Source: Branchiostoma floridae
Taxonomy: Eukaryota; Chordata; Leptocardii; Amphioxiformes; Branchiostomatidae
Assembly: GCF_000003815.2 (NCBI RefSeq)
Contig: NC_049989.1
Location: 353,153-377,907 of the forward strand
Reading direction: 5' to 3'
Length of the DNA: 24,755 nt
Shown here piece by piece: positions 1-9,434 of the stretch. The stretch's first letter is position 1; each line of letters opens with the position of its first letter. Both the position numbers and the translations under genes were made by a program. The notes beneath the pieces were generated by a model. The model saw only the letters and a program-made list of their open reading frames with translations. It made no database searches and was not told the origin of the DNA.

Positions 1-9
1 TTGAAAACT

Positions 10-494
10 ACTTGTCCTGTTACTGATTTGAGTAAATCTGGCTGAAGTGGGTAACTATACGGCAAGCCAGCTGCTGTACGTATATGTGTGGGGAGGGGGG
101 GAGTCCAATTTGCTCCAGTAAAAATATTATGACATGTAATTATATGGGGAAGATGAGGAAACAAATTTGTCATTATCTCAAGAATTAAAACTTCCAGGGC
201 ATACAAAACAGTTACCATCAAATTGCTAGACGTTTTACTGTATGTCCAGTCTCATCAAATATTCATTTGCAAGAATTTCTATATAGTTGTTATGGCTAGT
301 CTTCATCAGAGCTCTTGGGGTGTGCCTAAATACCACAAACGACCACAAACGACTCGGAAATACCACAAACGACCACAGTATGCAGTGTATATGGGTCAAA
401 GAGCTTGTGTGGCACTCTGGAGACATCGTGTACACATGTATGAATTTAAAAAAACGCATGCAAGTCCTGCATATTCACCAGTTATTTCGAGTTG
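10..494 (+). repeat. Direct duplication, copy 1 (truncated by gap)
   Basis: This stretch is nearly the same as 5744-6214 in the same orientation. Both start at CTTGTCCTGTTACTGATTTG and both contain the short internal repeat ACCACAAACGACCACAAACG near the right end. They differ by a few substitutions and small indels, for example around 200-235. Copy 1 stops at the N block. Copy 2 continues past the equivalent point into a foldback element, so the missing right part of copy 1 may be the same element. Open frames inside it occur in both copies but match no protein I know, and I treat them as non-coding. Confidence 0.85.
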
Positions 495-594
495 NNNNNN
501 NNNNNNNNNNNNNNNNNNNNNNNNNNNNNNNNNNNNNNNNNNNNNNNNNNNNNNNNNNNNNNNNNNNNNNNNNNNNNNNNNNNNNNNNNNNNNN
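495..594. other. Assembly gap, 100 N
   Basis: Exactly 100 N, the usual placeholder for a gap of unknown size. The left flank is the repeat copy described at 10-494. The right flank (from 595) does not continue copy 2, so the gap hides either the rest of the element or a false join. Confidence 0.95.
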
Positions 595-780
595 GTGCCT
601 GGATACTTCAATGATCATGTAACCTCTCATAGAATAATGATCACGAGTGGTCTTATTCAGTGTCACAAAATTGATATCTGGGTGTCTTAGTGTGCCTATG
701 TGTACAGTTGTATTTCCGTATGTACGTAGCCAGTGTCCGATCGCAGTCGGTTACCTATATATTAGCATCAGACGAGTTGG

Positions 781-889
781 GATCGGAGTTTCCCCTAGGA
801 GAGATGCCGATCGCAATCTGTACTAGTAGAATCGCCAATTCTACTAGTATAGATTGCGATCGGGATCTCTCCTAGGAGAAACTCCGATC
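781..889. repeat. 109-bp near-perfect palindrome
   Basis: The left arm 781-832 and the right arm 838-889 are reverse complements over 52 bases with three mismatches, separated by the 5-base loop CGCCA. The arms contain CCTAGGAGAGAT and CGATCGCAATC. A degraded further copy of the same dyad follows at about 890-937, with GATCTCTCCAAGGAGAATC, so this looks like a short array of hairpin units or a very small foldback element. No coding potential is apparent. Confidence 0.9.
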
Positions 890-945
890 GCGATCTCTCC
901 AAGGAGAATCGGCGATTCTACTGGATCGTGATCTCTACTGTGACA

Positions 946-3540
946 TATATATGTATATACAAATGTATATATGGGTATGATACGACTACTTTATATCAAT
1001 TTTTTGTTGTTATTCAAACCATTCGTCAACTTATTCTAGTAGTGGTTGCATGATCATTGAATTATCTAGTCACCGATGAGGTTAATTTGAATGTTATCTT
1101 TTTTTTAGTTTTCATGTCTACGTAATGTTAAATGCAGTGTTCATAACGTTATATCATATTTCATTGAGAGGTCTGTTGTGAAATGTTTAAGAGATTCAAG
1201 TTATAACGAGCTTTGTGCGATATTGCGAAAAAATTACACTTTTTACTAAGATCAGTTTGTCATTGCGTCATATTTGAGCTGTTGTAGTATGCCAACTGTT
1301 GTCAGTAAACCACAAAAGTTTTTTGTTGTTGGACCGGTCCTAGCCAGATTTAATCTCGTCTATAACAGCCCGCCCAACATCCGCCAGAGGGTTCAGTAGA
1401 GTTTGTGTTACACAGACTAGACCGGTCCGGACCTGAAAAAATCTGTGGACCGAATTTTGCCCTGATAAGAAAATGAACAGGTAATACCGACAGGCCTTCA
1501 CGTGTTTGGGGCTTACCTGTCCAAGAAAATGATAAAAGCGAAGCAGAGGAGGGAGGATAATCATTTCTACCAATTTTCTTGTCAAACTTGGTCCAAGTTT
1601 ACAGCAAAGGCATTAACTGTTGTTTAGATGAAGATAGGATCTTAAAACGCCGGTGGATGTCGGATAGTCCACCAAACAGATTTCTTTGTAGCGAAATGGA
1701 CCATTGCTTTGGGTATCACCCATTCAAATGTTTTCACAGATCATTAGGTCCCGGTTCAGATCAAGACCTGATTCTCTGGACATGAACCGTACCTGTAATT
1801 GAATTTCCTGTATCAGTACCCACCCCCATTTCCGCAATATATTTTAGTTGTAGGCATGAATGCCAACAGAAAGAGATTCTTTTTGAGAAATTCTTTTTGA
1901 GACGATAATAGCAATATCTGACACTGATGACGTTACACAATAAGTAAAAGGAAACACCTTTAATTCTCATGTAATATACAGAAATCTGGCTGGCGTTTTC
2001 AGAATTCTTGAGATTCGGCAGAACGTTTTAAAATGTTGATAACCTTTTGTTGCATCATACAAGATTCAAATATACTGGGAAATCTACAAAGCGAGGCATG
2101 TGTAAATACACATAAAGAAACATATTTTGGTGAGGCGTAGAACGTAGTCATCATCCCTTGTGTCATATTAGTTTTAAATGTAAATATTCTGTAGTTTCAT
2201 AATTAACGTTTTCTCTGAATGGAACAATCTAAGTTTGCATTTTAGGTTGTCACCGATCATACCACCGATCATACCATATATAAAACCGTCTGGTGGAAAC
2301 AAAACGTGGTGCGCAGAGGAATGTTCTTCAAAGACGGATCTCACGTCTCAAGTCTATAACTATGTAAATACAAGAAGAACTTTATTGCGCGACAATTGTA
2401 CCAGGTACAATGTATGACAATTTGTATATACATGGGAGTTGTACTATGAACTATTGCTAGAATCTAACAACTAGTCTAATCTAATGTAACAGTAGAAACA
2501 ATCTAGTTTGACCTTTTCAAATAGGCTGTTTTTCTCCAAAATAAGTGTGCATAAAACGTACACAATAAAGATTTTGTGATAAGACACAGAAATGATATTA
2601 TTTTTTAAGAAAGATTTAGAATTAAATGACTGAAACTATTAAAATCAAGACGTCTGCAGCTAATCCAACAGTGTAAACTTTCAAGTTTTCTGTTCTGTTA
2701 GTTTCGGTAATCATCTCGGTAATGAAAGACCATATTGGTCCGGGTATGGGGCCGTTTTGCCTGTTGTAGGACTGTGTTTGTTGTAAGAAACCTGACAAGT
2801 GGCACCTCGCCCGTGGTTTTGCTGTGAAGAAACCGACAAATGACGTCATATCGGGAGGGCAGCTGCAGTCCCAGACATCTAACATTACAGGTAGCAGGAT
2901 TTTGTCTGTTTCCCGCGGTCACACTCTATCTTTTTCGAAAACGAAGGAAAGTTCAACTTTTCATAACATAATCTATTATAGAAGTGTCAGCAGCCAATCG
3001 TTTGGATGTGTCCATATTTAAAGAGTCGTTTCTCGAAAAAACATTCCCCTAGATCTTCACCATCTTAAAATTCGTTACAAAAACTAAGTTTTCTGTGTGT
3101 TTGTTTGTTTGATGTTAATCACGATCTATAAATCTTCTTGCTGATGTCCTCAGACTATTTGATAACTAGAGTTCGACGAACACATCTCTTCGCCAAATAA
3201 TCATGCCTCTATTTAAGACTTTAAGGTCTTATTCATGTATCACTAAATAGTACCTAACCAAAAGCAAATGAGTTCCTCACAAACCCACATATGCTACCAA
3301 ATCAAGACCTGATTGTACACAGATGACCTGATAGCATCCCTGGTCAATCAGAATTTCATGCTTGTCAAGCTAAGGCTCCTCCGGCAAAACATCTGTCAAA
3401 CAGCTGTGTCCATAGATATAGGTCAAAATGAGATACAAATGAATATAGCATCTTTCCATGCAGATTATTATCTTAAGTACCTTTCAGCCAAGAACAATGC
3501 AAACAAGTTTGAAAGTCCTATCATGGAATTCAGTGGATTT
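946..3540. other. Intergenic, no supported gene
   Basis: Only short open frames without recognisable domains are present. Between 1320 and 1800 there are GGACCGGTCC-type palindromes (1331-1340 and 1420-1427) in sequence that looks like a decayed repeat. A palindromic CRE-type octamer TGACGTCA lies at 2841-2848, with no gene placed to use it. I see no RNA gene. Confidence 0.6.
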
Positions 3541-4730
3541 CTGAACTTTCCTCATTAATTATGCAAATTAGCTGTTCATTTGCATAATTAGTATAACATT
3601 ATGTAAGTCATCACTTAGGCTATCTGCCACTCAAAAATCACGACCACAGCATGTTCAGAACACGAGATGTCAAAAATGGAGGTTTTGCTGCAGTACCTTA
3701 GGAAGCCGCTAGGGGGGCCACTATCATACTCGACCTTCGTTGTCCTGACCCCTACCCACCTACCAAATATTATCAGGATGCTTTCAAGGCCTCTCGAGTT
3801 ATGCATTCCACAAACAAACGGACGCACACACTCGGCCTGCTACCGTCCTAACGAAAAATGCTACGTCAACTATTTTCAAACGCAACCTTCCTTTCTGCAA
3901 CCGCTACTCAAATACCAAATATCATGAAAATCCATACGCAGCTTCTTGAGTTATATGCTGTTGGCATGGATTTATGAACTTTCCTCATTAATTATGCAAA
4001 TTACCTGCTGATTTGCATAATTAGTATTAAATTGTTTACGTCATCACTCATTCTATCTACATACCAAAAATCCTGATGATCCGTCGACACGTTCTCGAGT
4101 TATTCTCGTTCAAAGTTTGAAAGGAAATCGGTGCCTGCAGTTCCCAAAAAGCCGCTAGGGGGTCCAAACTCACAGCACTTACTCTCTGCCCCAAGGGCTA
4201 TATACCACTTAAAAATCATGACCACAGTATGTCCAGAACACGAAGTATCAAAATTAAAAGTTATGCTGCAATACCTTAGGCAGTCACTAGGGGGCCCATT
4301 ATCGAACTTGACCTTCGTTTTCCTGACCCCCACCCACCTACCAAGTATCATCAGGATCCATTCAAGGGTTCTCGAGTTATTTTGCATACAGACAAACGCA
4401 CTTACATACAAATCCCGCTACAGCGCCGTAGGTACGAGCCAGGTTAACCATTTTCGCACTTGACCTTCCTCTCTAAAACCGCTACACACCTACCAAGTAT
4501 CGTGAAAATCGCCCAGTTGAATTTTGACTTATGCTGCCCAAAACAAACCGCAAAAACATACTAAGCTCGCTGCAGTACCGTAGGAAAACGCCAGGTAAAT
4601 CGTTTTCGAACTTGGCATTCCTTTCAACAACCGCTACACACCTACCAAAAATCACAAAGTTCCATCCGCAATTTCTCGAGTTATATGCTGTTGACCTACA
4701 TACAGACCCAAGTCGACAAAAACATACTCT
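3541..4730 (+). repeat. Cluster of modular AT-rich hairpin / GCTAGGGGG repeats
   Basis: Several degenerate copies of one repeat family lie head to tail. Module 1 is an AT-rich hairpin, with ATGCAAAT at 3561-3568 facing ATTTGCAT at 3578-3585, and again at 3994-4001 and 4011-4018. Module 2 carries a GCAGTACCTTAGGAAGCCG-like run and GCTAGGGGG near 3705, 4150, 4285 and, decayed, 4580. Module 3 carries CACCTACCAAATAT-like sequence followed by CTCGAGTTAT near 3797, 4093, 4372 and 4675 and then CAAAC-rich sequence. Frames open on both strands are by-products of the repeats. It is probably the remains of non-autonomous transposable elements; the class is not determined. Confidence 0.75.
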
Positions 4731-4739
4731 TCTTGGCGA

Positions 4740-5743
4740 AGAGAACAATGTAGCTGCCCGTTTGTTGGTCTACATTGCACTGCACTTCAAATTCTCTATC
4801 AGTTTGTCAATCTAAGTTGGAGACGTCACTTATCCGGGAATTTTGTGGCGTCAGAAATATGGTGCGCAGTATTTTCTTGTAAGATGGATCTGTCATGTAG
4901 GAAGGCCCGACGAGAGCGGCAGCCATTGTAAATTCGTAACGTTAATCGTTTAGAACAATCAGCATTGTTTCCAGCGTATGCAACTAAACTCATGGCCACT
5001 TTTACCTATCCAACTAGTTTCACTTCTAAAACTTTTCCAATCGTAATTTATACCCAGGCTTTGTAACTCTACTTTTAAACATCCATCTAATACACACCGT
5101 TACAGTAAATTGATAACTCTTGCCCAGGAATTTCTAGAATGCCCATAACAAGTGTGCCGGCGCAATGCCAATGTTCTTTTCTCGAAAGAAACGTTAACTT
5201 GTTTTCTTATTATGATCATGTGGTATTATGTCAAGTTATTTTGAGTGTTTGAAAAAAGAAAGCATTTTATATCCTGGAAAAATAAATTAGATTAAACCAA
5301 ATGAAATGAAATGAAACCATGTGGTCAAGCAAATTAGTCTGTGAACCAATCAGGGCTCACAAAATGGCCCCTGGATTTTTAAGAAATTTGATAACGCTTT
5401 TATTTCATTAACGTTATGATCCTACTTATTTTTCAAACTGACCAAAATGAGCAAATATCTTCAGCACTATCAATCAAGAAATATGGCAACGGAGTCTGAA
5501 AAGTATGCAATACGTGAGTCTGAAAAGTGTGCAATACGATAAGAAAAGTTTCGACAATATCTGGGTATTACATAAATCAAGTTGCTCATTGGCGGCACAC
5601 TTGGGTCATGAAATGTCGGTGACCCTTGACTGGGGTCAAACGCAAGATTTCTTTACTAGCAGGGAGTTTCTAATAGTCAACGCTGATATCGAAAGGTATT
5701 TTGGTATGTTTTGTGTCCATTTTGTACAATGTGTACATGTCTC
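4740..5743. other. Intergenic, no supported gene
   Basis: No exon with splice sites and domain content was found. A frame at 5505-5765 is open for 86 codons but resembles nothing known and ends inside the duplicated repeat. Three GGGTCA-type half sites lie close together around 5605-5640, which may be chance. Confidence 0.55.
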
Positions 5744-6214
5744 ACTTGTCCTGTTACTGATTTGAGTAAATCTGGCTGAAGTGGGTAACTATACGGCAAG
5801 CCAGCTGCTGTACGTATATGTGTGGGGAGGGGGGGAGTTCCAATTTGCTCCAGTAAAAATATTATGACATGTAATTATATGGGGAAGATGAGGAAACAAA
5901 TTTGTCATTATCTCAAGAATTAAAACTTCCAGGCATACAAACTTACCATCAAATGCTAGCTTACTATGTCCAGTCTCATCAAATATTCATTTGCAAGAAT
6001 TTCTATATAGTTGTTATGGCTAGTCTTCATCAGAGCTCTTGGGGTGTGCCTAAATACCACAAACGACCACAAACGACTCGGAAATACCACAAACGACCAC
6101 AGTATGCAGTGTATATGGGTCAAAGACCTTGTGTGGCACTCTGGAGACATTGTTTACACATTTATGAATTTAAAAAAACGCATGCAAGTCCTGCATATTC
6201 ACCAGTTATTTCGA
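5744..6214 (+). repeat. Direct duplication, copy 2
   Basis: Second copy of 10-494. It runs unbroken into the left arm of the foldback element at 6048-6776, which shows that the duplicated unit and the element overlap. Confidence 0.85.
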
Positions 6215-6776
6215 GTTGAATAGTCCGCCGGTTTCAAGGTCGAAGCGATTCTGCACTGTCGATGAATGCGTGCTTGCATTGAGGCTGAAAAACAATTAGT
6301 ATACAAGTTTCATAAGTTGACAATGATAGAATAGTGCCATGCTATAATCTATGAACCAATGTTCAGCGTCCATAGTTTTATCGTCCTGTCGTCTATGGAG
6401 CCGTGGATTAGGTATCGAGAACTTCCCCATGCAGACTCCTAGCACGGGCGATCCAACATGGCAGCCGAGAATCGCTTCGATCTTGAAACCGGCGGACTAA
6501 CTTGAAAGAACTGGTGAATACGCAGGACTTGCTGCGTTTTTTGAATTTATAAATGTGTAAACAATGTCTCCAGAGCGCCACAGAAGGTCTTTGACCCCTA
6601 TACNNNNNNNNNNNNNNNNNNNNNNNNNNNNNNNNNNNNNNNNNNNNNNNNNNNNNNNNNNNNNNNNNNNNNNNNNNNNNNNNNNNNNNNNNNNNNNNNN
6701 NNNACTGCATTTTAGAGTCGTTTGTGGTCGTTTGTGGTATTTCCGAGTCGTTTGTGGTCGTTTGTGGTATTTAGGC
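6048..6776. mobile_element. Foldback (long inverted repeat) element
   Basis: The left arm 6048-6252 (205 nt) and the right arm 6468-6776 (209 nt once the 100 N are removed) are reverse complements, by eye well over 80 percent identical. The outer ends pair GCCTAAATACC with GGTATTTAGGC. The inner ends pair CGAAGCGATTCT with AGAATCGCTTCG. The arms carry the tandem motif GTCGTTTGTGGTCGTTTGTGG. The 215-bp spacer has no open frame of note. Long arms with internal short repeats and a small spacer fit a foldback or MITE-like non-autonomous element; no target-site duplication was resolved. Confidence 0.8.
6604..6703. other. Assembly gap, 100 N, probably near zero true length
   Basis: The gap sits inside the right arm of the foldback element. 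The left arm reads continuously across the equivalent point (CCCATATAC followed by ACTGCAT), and the flanks of the gap are CCCCTATAC and ACTGCAT. The arm lengths agree (205 and 209 nt) only if the N block stands for almost no sequence. Confidence 0.8.
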
Positions 6777-6832
6777 AGACCGGAGCTCTTGGATGGGTCC
6801 TTTTGAAGTTGAAACAGCTATCTGGCGATGAT

Positions 6833-6978
6833 ACCACTACTGTAAATGCATTTAAGTTTGCGGGGATTTAATTTCGCTGTAGCGGGAAGACGACTGTTCG
6901 TGGTGGTTTTAAATTTGTGGTAGCACTATAGTCTGTTACTGCCATGGTAGGAAAATTTCTGCATTTACACAGGTAGTG
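6833..6978. mobile_element. Short MITE with terminal inverted repeats
   Basis: The left terminus ACCACTACTGTAAATGCA and the right terminus TGCATTTACACAGGTAGTG are inverted copies. The inside has the GCGGGGATTTAATTTCG and GGTGGTTTTAAATTTGTGG runs that I associate with a short repeat common in marine invertebrate genomes. It is about 146 bp and has no coding capacity. Superfamily not assigned. Confidence 0.6.
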
Positions 6979-7610
6979 TATGGAAAAACCTCAGAGATGA
7001 AGAAAGGTCATTTTTACAACTGAATCTATAAATATACGTACTAGTAGGGTCTTTCCTATCGCAGGCACTCAAAAACTGCCCAGATTTAACATAGAATCCC
7101 ACCAAGAAAGGCTTTTTAATGGTTTAAAGCCTTAAGCTTGTTTTTATTTGAGCTCTATCACTGCAGTTGCTTAAACTGTAGCGTCACCACCGTGGCAACT
7201 GGGACTTTAGCAACGTTTAGCACGGGGTAACGGGGGAAGAACCAAAGTCTGGTAACTAATCCAAGGGAATGCGCATGACAATTTTGCCATCGCACATTTT
7301 ACTGTTAACCCATGAAAAACAACCATAATATTTGTGATTGAAGCTGTAACGTTACAGACATACATTTCATATAGCATTGTGCGTGTGTAGCATGCGGAAC
7401 CTGGAACTTAGGGGCCTCGGCATTGTTCGAAAGTCAGTATCAAACCCTGGAACTGAGAGCATGTTATTGTCAGCTGTTCAAACTCTGGCATTCGCCTGAT
7501 GTTTTCTTTTCTCAGGTTCTAGCTCTGTACTGAACAACACCCTGTTCCGTAGTTGGGGTCAAACACTCAGGGAGAGATACTGTATAGCTATATAGTCAAT
7601 TCCTTAGGTA
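6979..7610. other. Intergenic, nothing recognised
   Basis: No open frame, repeat or RNA signature that I can support. Confidence 0.5.
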
Positions 7611-7750
7611 TTAGGAGACCTCCTTCCTGAACTTTGCCTTATCTGCTGTTTGAGTGGTTGAGTATGGTAGAGAGTTCCAGTACAACTCTAAGTCTGTTCT
7701 TACAATGTAGGAGCATCTGTAACAGTCCTTGTGAAAGGGCATGGCTTTGA
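7611..7750 (-). pseudogene. Decayed LINE reverse-transcriptase C-terminal fragment
   Basis: On the minus strand the frame that ends at 7611 contains YRCSYIVRTDLELYWNSLPY followed by FRKEVS and a stop. This resembles the usual C-terminal tail of non-LTR reverse-transcriptase ORFs (pattern Y-x-x-SFF-x-RT-I-x-x-WN-x-LP, then an F-x-x-x-L ending). In this copy RT is followed by DLELY in place of the usual spacing, as expected for a degraded insertion. No upstream RT palm motif is seen. The match is from memory of family pattern, so a chance resemblance is possible. Confidence 0.45.
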
Positions 7751-7840
7751 ATGAGTTCGGATGAATATGACACGATTGGCTTAGGCTAGGCAGATTTGTA
7801 TAGACCAGCAGGGCCAATAGTCCCTGTCTAGTTTTCTATT

Positions 7841-7844
<4 letters not shown>

Positions 7845-7882
<38 letters not shown>
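7845..7882. repeat. (AG)19 microsatellite
   Basis: A pure AG dinucleotide run of 38 bp. It encodes the Leu-Ser run of a spurious minus-strand frame at 7781-8062. Confidence 0.95.
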
Positions 7883-7884
<2 letters not shown>

Positions 7885-8224
7885 TAATAGTATAGTGTGC
7901 GACCGTTTGCAAAGAATTCCAAACACTGTACAGGAATGTCAGGAATGCCAAAGTCCGCGCGTGCGTAGTTGCATCATACCGGACTGAACCATTACCTCCA
8001 CGGGTAAACTTTCCAGTCGCAGGGCACATACGTGTGCACAGCAGTGTTCCGTATTCGCGCATGGCACTTTTTTGACTGATCGCCGTGCAAAATTGAGAAA
8101 AGCCTAGGACTTCAGACGTTCCAGAATTGTAGTATGTAGTATGGTGGTCATGGGAATGTAAACAATTGAAACAGGGGACAAAAGATTGTTGAAATATGTT
8201 CCTCGGAAAATGACCCGTGAGTCG

Positions 8225-8780
8225 TGGAAATCACTTCCGGGTTCGTGGTGGCCTTCTTATAATATAACTCAAGAACGCCTGGAAGGATTGTATTGATATT
8301 CAGTATGTGGATAGGCCTTGTTGAGACCTAGAAACGATTAGATTTTGGTTCCCCTAGTGGCCTGTTATGGTACTGCAGTGGAACTTCCTGGTTTTATGTC
8401 TCGAATTCTGGACATGTTGCGACTATGAATTTTAAGCGGTAGACAGCTCTTGATGTCGTGAGTAAGTGGTATAGGTTTGGGCCCCATAGCGGCTTGTTTT
8501 GGAACTGCAGGGCAGGTTTGGTGTCAGACTTTGAAAGGGAATAACTCATGAAGGGGTTGACGGATTGTTATGATTTTTGGTATGTGGATAGGTTACGTGA
8601 TGCTTTATATAATTACATATCAATTATGCAGATTGGAAGCTGATTTGCATAATTAATTGAGAAATTGTCTAAACATACTCAGTTCAATTATAGGACCATT
8701 GCAACATGTGACCTTTGTAACTGAGTAAGAGAATATTGATAGATATATGTTGTGCAAAATAAAGACCTAATTTGCATAAT
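8225..8780 (-). repeat. Reverse-oriented block of the hairpin/GCTAGGGGG repeat family
   Basis: Read on the minus strand, this block has the same modules as 3541-4730. ACATACCAAAAATCATAAC and TGAGTTATTCCCTTTCAAAG appear at 8535-8590, CCACTAGGGG-like sequence lies near 8350 and GCCGCTATGGGG near 8485, and inverted octamers ATTTGCAT lie at 8643-8650 and 8770-8777. It is degenerate and probably old. Confidence 0.7.
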
Positions 8781-9004
8781 TAATGGAAAATGATTTAATG
8801 ACATTATGGTAAGCTAGAGAAGATGATCAACTGATGTGATTTATGTAAATGAGGGTCTGATTTGTAAAAGCGATGAGAAGCATCTACATTATTAGTTCAC
8901 CCTTCACTCACAAGAGAACCCCTTTTGACAGCAATGCTCTCTGAACATTAATCACCAGGTGAATGGAATACGACTATTAAAACCAATTCATCGCCGAGAG
9001 GTGA

Positions 9005-9085
9005 TGAATGACAAGCAGTTCTGGAGGACTAACTTCGTCTGCTCCACCTCACACGAGGAAGAACGATGATGATGATGATGAAAAC
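9005..9085 (+). mobile_element. Possible LINE/SINE 3' end with (GAT)n tail
   Basis: CACCTCACACGAGGAAGAAC followed by a pure GAT run (about 9064-9081) looks like the 3' end of a retroposon of the kind that terminates in a trinucleotide repeat, such as CR1-like LINEs and their SINEs. Only the tail is recognisable. Confidence 0.4.
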
Positions 9086-9286
9086 CAATTAATAACAACA
9101 ATCCTTAACAACACAATCCTAAACAATAAAACCGTTGCCATGTCAATGATTTTAATTGCCACACTTTTTTAAGTGTGTCGCAGGTATGAGACTTCTAGTA
9201 GTTTAGTAGCACTATGGTGAGTGTTAGGACTTTCGTGGGTGTCAGAGTAAAATAAAATTGATAATAGCTTCAATTTTTCTTTGCAG

Positions 9287-9434
9287 GGGATGCCTTTATT
9301 GAAGTCCCCACCAACCCTCGAATACTCGTGCCTGGATGTGGTGTGTAGACTGCCCCAGGAGGAGTGGGACAGACCACACATCGCCACATGGCTTCCTAAG
9401 ATCACCAGCAATACAGGCCAGCCATACAACATCA
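9287..9434 (+). CDS. LRR gene 1, upstream exon (N-terminal region)
   Basis: A candidate exon bounded by a good acceptor (TTTTTCTTTGCAG ending at 9286) and a GTAAGT donor at 9435. The frame from GGG at 9287 is open for 49 codons and ends in phase 1, which matches the next exon at 11947 and gives codon AGT across the junction. The protein contains TLEYSCLDVV, which fits the elongin BC-box pattern (T/S)L-x3-C-x3-V used by CUL2/CUL5 substrate receptors, and then WDRPHIATWLPKIT. An ATG at 9290 could be the start if the acceptor follows a 5' UTR exon; otherwise earlier coding exons lie upstream and were not found. The 71-bp array begins inside this exon at 9370. Confidence 0.7.

Noticed and set aside
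223-690. Frames across the first N block and the matching frames near 5902-6223
   Set aside because: The frame runs through unknown bases, and both copies lie in an interspersed repeat with inverted copies.
5605-5640. Cluster of GGGTCA/TGACCC nuclear-receptor-like half sites
   Set aside because: Short motifs with irregular spacing and no adjacent gene; expected by chance at this scale.
7781-8062. Minus-strand frame with a Leu-Ser run
   Set aside because: The run is the (AG)19 microsatellite, not protein sequence.
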